From Thermomonas beijingensis (GTDB lineage Bacteria > Pseudomonadota > Gammaproteobacteria > Xanthomonadales > Xanthomonadaceae), in the NCBI RefSeq assembly GCF_020034655.1, contig NZ_JAIQDJ010000004.1, positions 85,679 to 149,678 of the forward strand: a stretch of DNA of 64,000 bases, read 5' to 3'. This document shows positions 19,751-27,040 of this stretch, one piece after another. The notes beneath the pieces are model-generated. The model saw nothing but the letters and a program-made list of their open reading frames with translations, did no database searches and was not told where the DNA came from. Both the position numbers and the translations under genes were made by a program. Each line of letters starts with the position of its first letter. Position 1 is the first letter of the stretch.

Positions 19751-20187
19751 GCGCCGCCCCATCCACTATCATCGCTTGCCCGGCCTGCAACGGCCTGAAC
19801 CGCGTGCCCGATGCGCGGCTGGCGGAGGCCCCCAAGTGCGGCAAGTGTGGCGCTGCGCTGTTCACCGGCCATCCGCTGGCGCTGGATGGTGCCGGCTTCC
19901 ATGCCCACGTCGAGCGTGCGGACTTGCCGCTGTTGGTGGATTTCTGGGCACCATGGTGCGGGCCGTGCCGGATGATGGCCCCACAATTCGAGGCGGCGGC
20001 CAGGCAATTGGAGCCGCGGCTGCGGCTGACCAAGGTGGATACCGAAGCGCAGCCTGCGCTGGGCAGCCGCTTCGGTATCCGCAGTATTCCCACCTTGGTA
20101 TTGTTTCGCCAGGGCCATGAGCTTGCGCGGCAGTCGGGTGCCATGGGTACTGCCGATATCGTGCGCTGGACGCACCAGTTTCTTTGA
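19747..20187 (+). CDS. trxC: Thioredoxin TrxC (zinc-ribbon thioredoxin 2)
   Basis: The 146-residue protein has an N-terminal zinc ribbon with Cys11, Cys14, Cys31 and Cys34, then a thioredoxin domain with active site WCGPC (Cys71-Cys74). Thioredoxins reduce disulfides and release sulfide from protein persulfides. TrxC is the oxidative-stress form. The start codon overlaps the OsmC stop. The location suggests recycling of OsmC/AhpD-type thiols or persulfides. Confidence 0.92.
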   Translation: MSAAPSTIIACPACNGLNRVPDARLAEAPKCGKCGAALFTGHPLALDGAGFHAHVERADLPLLVDFWAPWCGPCRMMAPQFEAAARQLEPRLRLTKVDTEAQPALGSRFGIRSIPTLVLFRQGHELARQSGAMGTADIVRWTHQFL

Positions 20188-20202
20188 TCGAAGGAGTGTT
20201 AC

Positions 20203-20562
20203 ATGAGCCAGTCGTTTCCGGATTTGATCGATGATCTCAACGCCGCCATTGGCAAGTTCCGGGAGGGCGCGCCCGAGCCGATGCGGGGGTTTTCCATGCT
20301 TGCGCGCGAAGCGCTGAAGCCCGGCGCGCTGGACGTGAAGACCAAGGAATTGATCGCCATGGGCATTGCAGTCGCGGTGCGCTGCGATGGTTGCATCGGC
20401 TTCCATGCCAAGGCGGCCATCGGTGCCGGCGCCAGCCGGCAGGAAATCCTGGAAACCTTGTCGATGGCGATCTACATGGGCGCAGGGCCCTCGATGATTT
20501 ATGCCGCCGAAGCACTGCGCGCCTATGATGAGCTTTCGCCGGCACCGGAAGCCAGTACATGA
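20203..20562 (+). CDS. AhpD-like carboxymuconolactone decarboxylase family protein
   Basis: The 119-residue protein shows the AhpD core CDGCIGFHAKAA (Cys61, Cys64, His68) and a GASRQEILETLSMAIYMG helix. AhpD-type proteins act as thiol peroxidases or peroxiredoxin reductants, and homologues with this CxxCxxxH motif are common in stress operons. AAGGAG lies 8 bases before the ATG. Decarboxylase activity is unlikely despite the family name. Confidence 0.87.
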   Translation: MSQSFPDLIDDLNAAIGKFREGAPEPMRGFSMLAREALKPGALDVKTKELIAMGIAVAVRCDGCIGFHAKAAIGAGASRQEILETLSMAIYMGAGPSMIYAAEALRAYDELSPAPEAST

Positions 20563-21080
20563 ACACGCTGCATCGCATCGCCTGTGGCACAGCACTGGCG
20601 GCGCTGGTGAGCGGCTGCGCACACGCGCCGATGACCACCACCATCGGTACGCAAACCCCGCTGATGCAGCCGTTGCCGGGTTTGTTTACCGCCGGCCAAC
20701 CGGCGGCGAATGACTGGGTGCTGATCAAAGCCGACGGCATTCGTACCGTCATCAATCTGCGTGCAGCGGGGGAACTGAAAGACCGCAACGAGGCCGCCGA
20801 GGTCAAGGCAGCGGGCCTGCACTACCTGGAAATCCCGGTGCCAGGTGGCGAAGGCATCAATCTGGCCAATGCGCGCTTGTTGCATGTGGCGTTGGCCCCC
20901 AGGCACGGTGGCGGCGTGCTGGTGCATTGCGCCAGCGGTAATCGCGCGGGGGCGTTGTTGGCACTGGAGCAAAAAGACTTTGATGGCGCGTCTGCGCAGT
21001 CGGCCTTGGAGTTGGGCCGCAAAGCGGGTGTCACCCACATCGAACCCGTATTGAAAAAAGCGCTGGGAATCGGCGAATAA
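20559..21080 (+). CDS. DUF442/Blh-type phosphatase-like lipoprotein
   Basis: The 173-residue protein has a lipoprotein signal ending LVSGC (Cys20). A dual-specificity phosphatase-like domain follows, with VLVHCASGNRAGA (Cys124, Arg129), the short CX4R loop of the DUF442 family. In bigR operons of Xylella and Agrobacterium this domain is fused to a metallo-beta-lactamase persulfide dioxygenase (Blh). Here it stands alone and appears exported and lipid-anchored. It overlaps the previous gene by four bases. Enzymatic activity is unproven, and sulfurtransferase is another proposed role. Confidence 0.78.
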   Translation: MNTLHRIACGTALAALVSGCAHAPMTTTIGTQTPLMQPLPGLFTAGQPAANDWVLIKADGIRTVINLRAAGELKDRNEAAEVKAAGLHYLEIPVPGGEGINLANARLLHVALAPRHGGGVLVHCASGNRAGALLALEQKDFDGASAQSALELGRKAGVTHIEPVLKKALGIGE

Positions 21081-21090
21081 GGGGCGCGAG

Positions 21091-22221
21091 ATGACCACAC
21101 GCATCACCGTGGTGGGCGCTGGCTTCGCCGGCCTCACCGCGCTGCGCACCCTGCGCCGGCACGCGCCGGACGCCGAACTCACCCTGGTGGCACCGGAGGC
21201 GGCGCTGCACTACCTGCCCGGTACCATCTGGATTCCCTCGGGCCTGCGCAGCCGCACCGACTTGGTGGTGCCGCTGGACGCCTTCCTGCGCCGCGAGCGC
21301 ATCGCCTTCCATCGCGCCCGCGCCACCGGGCTGTCGGCGGATGCGCGCACCCTGCACACCGACGCGGGCGACATGGCGAGCGACGGCCTGATCGTCGCCA
21401 CCGGCGCGCGCTTCATCCGCAAGTTGCCGGGCATCGAGCACGCCATCATCCCTTGCGAGGGCGTGGACGCCGGCGAGGCGATCCGCGACCGGCTGGCCGC
21501 GCTGGAGGGCGGCACGCTCTGCTTCGGCTTCGGCAGCAACCCGAACGAGCCCATCGCCATGCGCGGCGGCCCGGTGTTCGAGTTCGTGTTCGGCATCGAC
21601 ACCCTGCTGCGCAAGCAGCGCCGCCGCGACCGCTTCCGGCTGGCGTTCTTCAGTCCGTCGGAGAAACCCGGGCAGCGCCTGGGCGAGAAGGCGGTCGGCC
21701 TGATCCTGGGCGAGATGCGCAAGCGCGGCATCGACACCGTGCTGGGCGAGAAACCGCAGCGCTTCGAGGCTGACGCCGTGCAGCTGGAGCGCACCCGCCT
21801 GGACAGTGCGATGACCGTGTTCATGCCCGGGCTGACCGGGCAGGCGTGGCTGGACGCCACGGCGTTGCCGCGGTCGCCCGGTGGCTTCGTGCAGGGCGAT
21901 GCGCAGTGCCGCGTGCCCGGCGTGGCCTGCACCTACGTGGCCGGCGACGGCGGCAGCTATCCCGGTCCCGACTGGCTGCCCAAGCAGGCCCACCAGGCCG
22001 ATCTGCAGGCCGAGGTGGCCGCACGCAACCTGCTGCGCACCCTGCGCGGTGAGCCGGCGGAGGAAGCGTTCACCGCCGAGCTGGTGTGCATCGTGGACAC
22101 GCTCGATCGCGGCCTGCTGGTGACCCGTAAGGGTGCCGGCGGTCGCGCGCTGCCGCCGCTGCGCATGATGCACTGGGCCAAGGCGGCGTTCGAGAAGCGC
22201 TACCTGCGCCGCTACCGCTGA
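21091..22221 (+). CDS. SQR-like NAD(P)/FAD-dependent oxidoreductase
   Basis: The 376-residue flavoprotein begins MTTRITVVGAGFAGLTALRTL, the FAD-binding beta-alpha-beta motif. LIVATGARF is a second nucleotide-contact motif and TYVAGDGGSYPGP a late FAD contact. Cysteines at 122 (IIPCEGVD), 144 (GTLCFGFGSN) and about 332 (LVCIVD) give an SQR-like three-cysteine layout, with spacing different from the first SQR. It could be another SQR type or a flavocytochrome c sulfide dehydrogenase-like subunit. It ends the operon and is convergent with the cyd operon, nine bases apart. Confidence 0.75.
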   Translation: MTTRITVVGAGFAGLTALRTLRRHAPDAELTLVAPEAALHYLPGTIWIPSGLRSRTDLVVPLDAFLRRERIAFHRARATGLSADARTLHTDAGDMASDGLIVATGARFIRKLPGIEHAIIPCEGVDAGEAIRDRLAALEGGTLCFGFGSNPNEPIAMRGGPVFEFVFGIDTLLRKQRRRDRFRLAFFSPSEKPGQRLGEKAVGLILGEMRKRGIDTVLGEKPQRFEADAVQLERTRLDSAMTVFMPGLTGQAWLDATALPRSPGGFVQGDAQCRVPGVACTYVAGDGGSYPGPDWLPKQAHQADLQAEVAARNLLRTLRGEPAEEAFTAELVCIVDTLDRGLLVTRKGAGGRALPPLRMMHWAKAAFEKRYLRRYR

Positions 22222-22230
22222 GCCAACAGA

Positions 22231-22482
22231 TCAGGCGGTCCAGAACAGACCGGCGGTCACGGCTGCCGCGGGCCAAAGCACCCATGGCGAAAACAGGTGC
22301 GTGGCCCAGCGCGCATGGAAGCGGAACCCGCTGCCGTGCACGAACAGCGCGCAGATCGCCAGCAGCACCAGCGTCATCCGCCCGTGTTCGGACGCCGTGA
22401 GTGCCTGCCCGCGAGCTGCGGGCAGGAACAGCAGGGCCAGCGCCAGACCGGTCCCGCCCAGCAGCGACAGCAACCGGGCCAA
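22231..22482 (-). CDS. ybgE: YbgE family cytochrome bd operon protein
   Basis: The 83-residue protein has three predicted membrane helices and the segment CALFVHGSGFRFHARW. This aligns with the VIHGVGFRP motif of E. coli YbgE, encoded in the cyd operon. The start is a TTG at 22482, 11 bases after the cydX stop, with GAGGG upstream. Function is poorly known; an accessory role for the bd oxidase is the common view. It is the last gene of the operon. Confidence 0.7.
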   Translation of the reverse strand: MARLLSLLGGTGLALALLFLPAARGQALTASEHGRMTLVLLAICALFVHGSGFRFHARWATHLFSPWVLWPAAAVTAGLFWTA

Positions 22483-22492
22483 CGCGGCGCCC

Positions 22493-22618
22493 TCAGGGGG
22501 CTTCGAACGGCCGCTTCACGCCGCGCGCGCGGTCGCTGTGCAGCTCGTACCACATGGCATTGAGGATCGCGAACGCGGCGGCGAACGCGATGCCGAGGAT
22601 CCAGGTGAAGTACCACAT
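22493..22618 (-). CDS. cydX: Cytochrome bd small subunit CydX
   Basis: The 41-codon gene encodes MWYFTWILGIAFAAAFAILN, then AMWYELHSDR and a charged tail ending RPFEAP. This is the CydX pattern: a single membrane helix beginning MWYF(T/A)W. Its ATG overlaps the cydB stop (TGATG), and GGAGGTGG lies upstream. CydX stabilises haems in cytochrome bd. It is easily missed because of its length. Confidence 0.9.
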   Translation of the reverse strand: MWYFTWILGIAFAAAFAILNAMWYELHSDRARGVKRPFEAP

Positions 22619-23751
22619 CAGTAACCACCTCCGTTGCGTGCTTGTTCTTCGACGTGGGCGCGGGTCACCTTGCCGCGCATGATCCGGAACGCCCAGGTGC
22701 TATAGGCGAGCACCAGCGGCAGGAACACCGCGGTGGCGAACAGCATGATCCCGAGCGTGCGCTGGCTGGACGAGGCGTCCCAGACCGTGAGGCCATGGCC
22801 GGGATCGGTGGCCGATGGCAGCAGGAAGGGAAACAGCGCGACGCCGGCGGTCAGGATGACGGTGGCCACCGCCACGGCGCTGGCGACGAAGGCGATCACG
22901 CGTTGGCGCACCACCGCCACCGCCAGCATCGACAGGGCGGCCAGTCCCGGCACCAGCCACAGCACCGGGTGGGCCCGCGGGTTGCCCAGCCAGGCGCCGG
23001 CTTCCACCACGACTTGCTTGCCCAGCGGATTCGACGGGCCGTCCGCCATGGCGCCAGCGACGATGGCGTGGCCCGGCAGGAACGCGAGCCAGGCGCCGGC
23101 TGCCGCGAAGGCGGCCAGCGTGATCACCGCGGCCACGCGTGCCACGCGGTGCGCACGGTCGCCGACCGGGCCTTCGACCTTCATCGCACCAAAGGTGGCA
23201 CCGTGCATCACCAGCATGGCCAGGCTGACCACGCCCGCGACAAGCGCGAACGGATGGAACAAGCCGAAGAACCGGCCGTCGTAGACCGGCAGCAGGTTGT
23301 CGGTGAAGTGGAAGGGCACGCCCAGGAACAGGTTGCCAAATGCCACGCCGAACACCAGCGATGGCACCGCGCCGGCCACCATCAGCGCCCAGTCCCAGCC
23401 ATTGCGCCATGCCGGGTGCTGGACCTTGTTGCGGAAGTTGAAGCCGACGGGCCGCAGGATGAGTGCCAGCAGTACCAGCAGCATCGCGAAATAGAAGCCG
23501 GAAAACGAGGCCGCGTAGAGCATCGGCCACGCCGCGAATACCGCGCCACCGCCAAGGATGAACCAGACCTGGTGGCCCTCCCAATGGGGTTCGATGGCCT
23601 CCAGAGCCATCCGGCGCTCGGTGTCGTCGCGGGCGATGAACCGGTAGATCGCGCCCAGGCCCAGGTCGTAGCCATCGGTGACGGCGAAGCCGATCAGCAG
23701 GATGCCCAGCAGCAGCCACCAGATCTCGCGCAGGGTGCCGTAGTCAAACAT
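22618..23751 (-). CDS. cydB: Cytochrome bd ubiquinol oxidase subunit II
   Basis: The 377-residue membrane protein begins MFDYGTLREIWWLLLGILLI, the typical CydB start, and has WEGHQVWFILGGGAVFAAWP. Around eight to nine membrane helices are visible. CydB pairs with CydA to reduce oxygen to water without proton pumping. The ATG overlaps the cydA stop by eight bases with AAGGAGA upstream, so expression is coupled. Codon use is strongly GC-rich. Cytochrome bd resists sulfide, relevant to the neighbouring SQR operon. Confidence 0.95.
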   Translation of the reverse strand: MFDYGTLREIWWLLLGILLIGFAVTDGYDLGLGAIYRFIARDDTERRMALEAIEPHWEGHQVWFILGGGAVFAAWPMLYAASFSGFYFAMLLVLLALILRPVGFNFRNKVQHPAWRNGWDWALMVAGAVPSLVFGVAFGNLFLGVPFHFTDNLLPVYDGRFFGLFHPFALVAGVVSLAMLVMHGATFGAMKVEGPVGDRAHRVARVAAVITLAAFAAAGAWLAFLPGHAIVAGAMADGPSNPLGKQVVVEAGAWLGNPRAHPVLWLVPGLAALSMLAVAVVRQRVIAFVASAVAVATVILTAGVALFPFLLPSATDPGHGLTVWDASSSQRTLGIMLFATAVFLPLVLAYSTWAFRIMRGKVTRAHVEEQARNGGGY

Positions 23752-25333
23752 GGCCGTTCTCCTTGGCGGTGGCGTGGGTCTCGTGCGCCTGCTGCGCGTC
23801 CGGTAGTGGCCACAGCCTCAGGCCCTCGGGGCCGGCCTTGACCATGCGCCGCATCAGGAACACGTCGAACACGGCCAGCGTGGTGTACAGCAGGACGAAG
23901 CCGATCAGGCTGCCGGTGACCTGTGCGCTGCTGGTGGACGAGACACCGAGGAAGGTCGGCAACACGCCGTCGATCGCCCAGGGTTGGCGGCCGTACTCGG
24001 CCACGATCCAGCCGAGTTCCGCTGCGATCCATGGCAGCGGCAGGCTCCACAGCGCGATGCGCAGGAAGCGCGGGTTCTCCAGCTTGCGCTTGCTCGCCAG
24101 CAAGAAGGCCCAGGTGAACAGCGCGATGAAGAAGAAGCCCAGCGCCACCATGATCCGGAACGAGAAGAACAGCACCGGTACGTTCGGCACGGTCGACCAG
24201 GCAGCCTGGTCGATCACGCGTTCGTCGGCCTTGGCCGGATCGTCCACGTACTTCAGGGTCAGCAGGCCGAAGCCCAGGTCCTCGCGCTTGGCCAGGAACG
24301 CCTGCTGTTTCGCCGGATTGGTCCGGTCCGCGCGCACGGCGGCCAACGCCGCGTGCGCCTCGATCCCGTTGCGGATGCGCTGCTTGTTCTGCTCCACCAG
24401 GTCATGGATGCCCGGCACCTGCTCGTCCAGCGAGCGGGTGGCGATCATGCCCAGCGCCCACGGGATCCGCACCGCCGCCTTGGTCTCGCGCTCCTCCATG
24501 CTGGGCAGGCCGAACAGGGTGAACGACGCCGGTGCCGGGGCCGTATGCCACTCGGCCTCGATCGCCGCCACCTTCATGTGCTGGTTCTCCGAGGCGGTGT
24601 AGCCGCTCTCGTCGCCCAGCACCACCACCGACAGCGCGGAGGCGAGGCCGAAGCTGGCCGCCACCGTGATGGAGCGCTTCGCGAACTGCAGGTTGCGCCC
24701 CTTCAGCAGGTAGTAGGCGCTGATCGACAGCACGAACATCGCGCCGGTCACGTAGCCCGCGCTCACCGTGTGCACGAACTTCGACTGCGCCACCGGATTG
24801 AACAGCACGGCGGCGAAGTCGGTCACTTCCATCCGCATGGTCTCGAAGTTGAACTCGGCACCCACCGGATTCTGCATCCAGCCGTTCGCGATCAGGATCC
24901 ACAGGGCCGAGAAATTCGCACCCAGCGCCATCAACCAGGTCACCACCATGTGTTGCAGCCGGCTCATGCGGTCCCAGCCGAAGAAGAACAGGCCGACGAA
25001 GGTGCTCTCCAGGAAGAACGCCATCAGGCCTTCGATGGCCAGCGGCGCGCCGAAGATGTCACCGACGTAGTGCGAGTAGTAGGCCCAGTTGGTGCCGAAC
25101 TGGAATTCCATGGTGATGCCGGTGGCCACGCCCATGGCGAAGTTGATGCCGAACAGCACGCCCCAGAACTTCACCATCTGCTTCCAGATGACGCGCCCGG
25201 TCATCACGTAGACGCTTTCCATGATCGCCAACAGCAGCGCCAAGCCCAGCGTCAGCGGGACGAACAGGAAGTGGTACAGGGCAGTGATCGCGAACTGGAG
25301 CCGCGACAGATCGACGACGTGCAGGTCAGGCAT
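23744..25333 (-). CDS. cydA: Cytochrome bd ubiquinol oxidase subunit I
   Basis: The 529-residue protein carries all three haems. Ligands align with E. coli: His21 for His19, His188 (SKFVHTVSAGY) for His186, and Met395 (SFRIMVALG) for Met393. The conserved EGLMAFFLESTF (Glu101, Glu109) proton-path residues are present. The Q-loop between about residues 250 and 380 is long, as in E. coli. It is the second gene of the operon, five bases after cydP. The upstream region carries the same AT-rich dyad as the SQR operon. Confidence 0.96.
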   Translation of the reverse strand: MPDLHVVDLSRLQFAITALYHFLFVPLTLGLALLLAIMESVYVMTGRVIWKQMVKFWGVLFGINFAMGVATGITMEFQFGTNWAYYSHYVGDIFGAPLAIEGLMAFFLESTFVGLFFFGWDRMSRLQHMVVTWLMALGANFSALWILIANGWMQNPVGAEFNFETMRMEVTDFAAVLFNPVAQSKFVHTVSAGYVTGAMFVLSISAYYLLKGRNLQFAKRSITVAASFGLASALSVVVLGDESGYTASENQHMKVAAIEAEWHTAPAPASFTLFGLPSMEERETKAAVRIPWALGMIATRSLDEQVPGIHDLVEQNKQRIRNGIEAHAALAAVRADRTNPAKQQAFLAKREDLGFGLLTLKYVDDPAKADERVIDQAAWSTVPNVPVLFFSFRIMVALGFFFIALFTWAFLLASKRKLENPRFLRIALWSLPLPWIAAELGWIVAEYGRQPWAIDGVLPTFLGVSSTSSAQVTGSLIGFVLLYTTLAVFDVFLMRRMVKAGPEGLRLWPLPDAQQAHETHATAKENGHV

Positions 25334-25338
25334 GACAC

Positions 25339-25497
25339 TTACCTCGGGGGGGATTCAAGGCGGCGGCCCACGGCGTCTGCGTCGACGTCCGGGCGATGTG
25401 CAGGAGTGAAGAACAGGGCGTAAAGCAGTGCCAGCACGATCACCTTGGCGATGACCACGAAGACTAAGTGGACGACGGTGCTGCGCAGGAGCTTCAT
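25339..25497 (-). CDS. cydP: CydP-like small cytochrome bd operon protein
   Basis: The 52-codon gene encodes MKLLRSTVVHLVFVVIAKVI followed by VLALLYALFFTP, a single membrane helix with a short hydrophilic tail. Small proteins starting MKLLRS immediately before cydA are annotated as CydP in Xanthomonads and Pseudomonads. It is the first gene of the operon and ends five bases before cydA. It was found by direct translation. Confidence 0.75.
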   Translation of the reverse strand: MKLLRSTVVHLVFVVIAKVIVLALLYALFFTPAHRPDVDADAVGRRLESPPR

Positions 25498-25516
25498 GAG
25501 GATCCGTAATAATTAA

Positions 25517-25537
25517 GATAATTCTAATATAAATATC
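25517..25537. promoter_or_regulatory. AT-rich dyad upstream of cydP, same core as SQR operator
   Basis: GATA (25517-25520) and TATC (25534-25537) flank the core TCTAATATAA at 25523-25532. The symmetry centre at 25527 falls on the same core base as at 13310. It lies 20 bases before the cydP start and about 46 bases before the nucleoside hydrolase gene. Confidence 0.55.
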
Positions 25538-25582
25538 GGACTGCACAATCCCCTGAGTCCGGGCGTAGGCCATAATCGGGTG

Positions 25583-26530
25583 ATGAAGACATCCCGTATT
25601 CCTCTGTTGATTGATACCGACCCCGGCGTGGACGACGCGCTGGCCCTGCTGATGGCCTTCAACGACCTGCAGCATGAGGTGGTGGGCTTGACCATTGCCG
25701 CCGGCAATGTGGGCCTTGCGCACACCGTCGCCAATGCATTGAAACTGTGCGAAGTCTGCGCAGTGCGGGTGCCGGTATTTGCCGGCACCGATGCACCGCT
25801 GGTGTTCCCCGCGCGTGATGCCGCTTATGTGCACGGGCGCGATGGGTTTGGCGATACCGGCTATGCGCCTGCAGCCCGCCATGCCGAGGCCGAACACGCG
25901 GCGCTGGCGATCTTGCGGCTGTCGCACGAGCACGCCGGCAACTTGCTGCTAGTGGCGTTGGGCCCGCTGACCAATCTGGCGTTGGCGCTCAAACTGGACC
26001 CCAGCTTGCCATCGCGAATTGCGCGCTGCGTGGTGATGGGCGCGGCGGTCAGCGCGCACGGCAATATCACCGCAGCGGCCGAGTTCAATATCGCCTTTGA
26101 TCCAGAGGCGGCGCATATCGTGTTTTCCGCATTCCCGAAGATCGAGCTGGCCGACTGGGAAGCGGTGCTGGCACACGGCTTCCGCCATGACGATGCCGAG
26201 CGCTGGCTGGCGGCGGACTCGCCGCGGGCGCGTTTTTATGCCGGCATCTCCGCCCATACCCGCGCCTGGGCCAAGGCCGGCCGCGGCGAGCGCTGGCATG
26301 CCGCCGACGCGCTGGCGATGGCGCTGGCCTTGCAGCCGGAGGGTGCGCTGGAGCTGCGGGAGCGGCCGCTGGTGGTGGAAACCGCCGGTCAGCACGCACG
26401 CGGAGCCACGATTGTCGATTGGAACCGGCAAACCGGCGCAGCAGATAATGTGGCGATCCTGATGCGCTATGACCAGGCACGTTTCGAGGCCATGATCGAG
26501 GCCGCGTTGGCGGCCCCTGGCGGGGCCTGA
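25583..26530 (+). CDS. Inosine-uridine preferring nucleoside hydrolase
   Basis: The 315-residue protein has the calcium-binding signature IDTDPGVDDALAL at residues 10-22 and the later NITAAAEFNIAFDPEAA motif. It should hydrolyse the N-glycosidic bond of nucleosides for salvage. A GTG at 25580 immediately precedes the ATG and might be used. It is divergent from the cyd operon. Substrate preference cannot be read from the sequence. Confidence 0.88.
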   Translation: MKTSRIPLLIDTDPGVDDALALLMAFNDLQHEVVGLTIAAGNVGLAHTVANALKLCEVCAVRVPVFAGTDAPLVFPARDAAYVHGRDGFGDTGYAPAARHAEAEHAALAILRLSHEHAGNLLLVALGPLTNLALALKLDPSLPSRIARCVVMGAAVSAHGNITAAAEFNIAFDPEAAHIVFSAFPKIELADWEAVLAHGFRHDDAERWLAADSPRARFYAGISAHTRAWAKAGRGERWHAADALAMALALQPEGALELRERPLVVETAGQHARGATIVDWNRQTGAADNVAILMRYDQARFEAMIEAALAAPGGA

Positions 26531-26541
26531 ATTCGGTACAG

Positions 26542-26571
26542 TTGCACGCCCGGCCACGGCGCGTCTATAAT
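26542..26571 (+). promoter_or_regulatory. Sigma-70 promoter of rpmE2
   Basis: TTGCAC at 26542-26547 and TATAAT at 26566-26571 are separated by 18 bases, about 40 bases before the L31 start. Confidence 0.65.
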
Positions 26572-26610
26572 GCGCGGCTCACAATCCGTTCCACTTCCTA
26601 GAGTTTGCTC

Positions 26611-26853
26611 ATGAAAGCCGGCATCCATCCCGAATACCGCGACGTCGTCTTCCAGGACGTGACCTCGGACTTCAAGATTCTGACCCGTTCCACCCTCGCC
26701 AGCAAAGAAACGGTGAAGTGGGAAGACGGCAATGAATATCCGCTGATCAAAGTGGAAGTCTCGTCGTCTTCGCACCCGTTCTACACCGGTCAAAACAAGA
26801 TCATGGACACCAGTGGTCGCGTGGATCGGTTTCGCAAGCGCTACCAGAAATAA
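26611..26853 (+). CDS. rpmE2: 50S ribosomal protein L31 type B
   Basis: The 80-residue protein starts [20 protein letters not shown] and ends [13 protein letters not shown]. It lacks the CxxC zinc pairs of the usual L31, which marks the zinc-independent type B form often expressed under zinc limitation. It has its own promoter and a perfect hairpin terminator, so it is monocistronic. No clear Zur box was recognised upstream. Confidence 0.95.
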   Translation: MKAGIHPEYRDVVFQDVTSDFKILTRSTLASKETVKWEDGNEYPLIKVEVSSSSHPFYTGQNKIMDTSGRVDRFRKRYQK

Positions 26854-26875
26854 GCACCTGGCGCTTGTTGTTGCA

Positions 26876-26900
26876 ACGGCCGCCTTTAGGCGGCCGTTTT
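26876..26900 (+). terminator. Rho-independent terminator after rpmE2
   Basis: ACGGCCGCC and GGCGGCCGT form a perfect 9-bp stem around TTTA and run into TTTT. Confidence 0.85.
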
Positions 26901-26985
26901 GCTGTGCGTGGCAGGCTCACATCAGGCGATTGTGACGTTAGTCCAAGGTCGAGCTCGGCAAGCGTATGCGATAATTCGGGTTTCC

Positions 26986-27003
26986 CCATGCGCAGGCGCA
27001 TGG
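26986..27003 (+). repeat. Perfect hairpin in the gltA leader
   Basis: CCATGCGC and GCGCATGG pair with a two-base AG centre, about 37 bases before the gltA start. It could be a leader RNA hairpin or a dyad for a DNA-binding protein. Confidence 0.4.
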
Positions 27004-27040
27004 CCAATGGCCGTTGCCGCGCTCCCCACTGGAGGTTCTT

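Noticed and set aside
22642..25423. Long open frames on the plus strand opposite cydB and cydA
   Set aside because: They are His/Gln/Arg-rich antisense readings of very GC-rich genes with no recognisable domain. The cyd proteins on the minus strand are clear.
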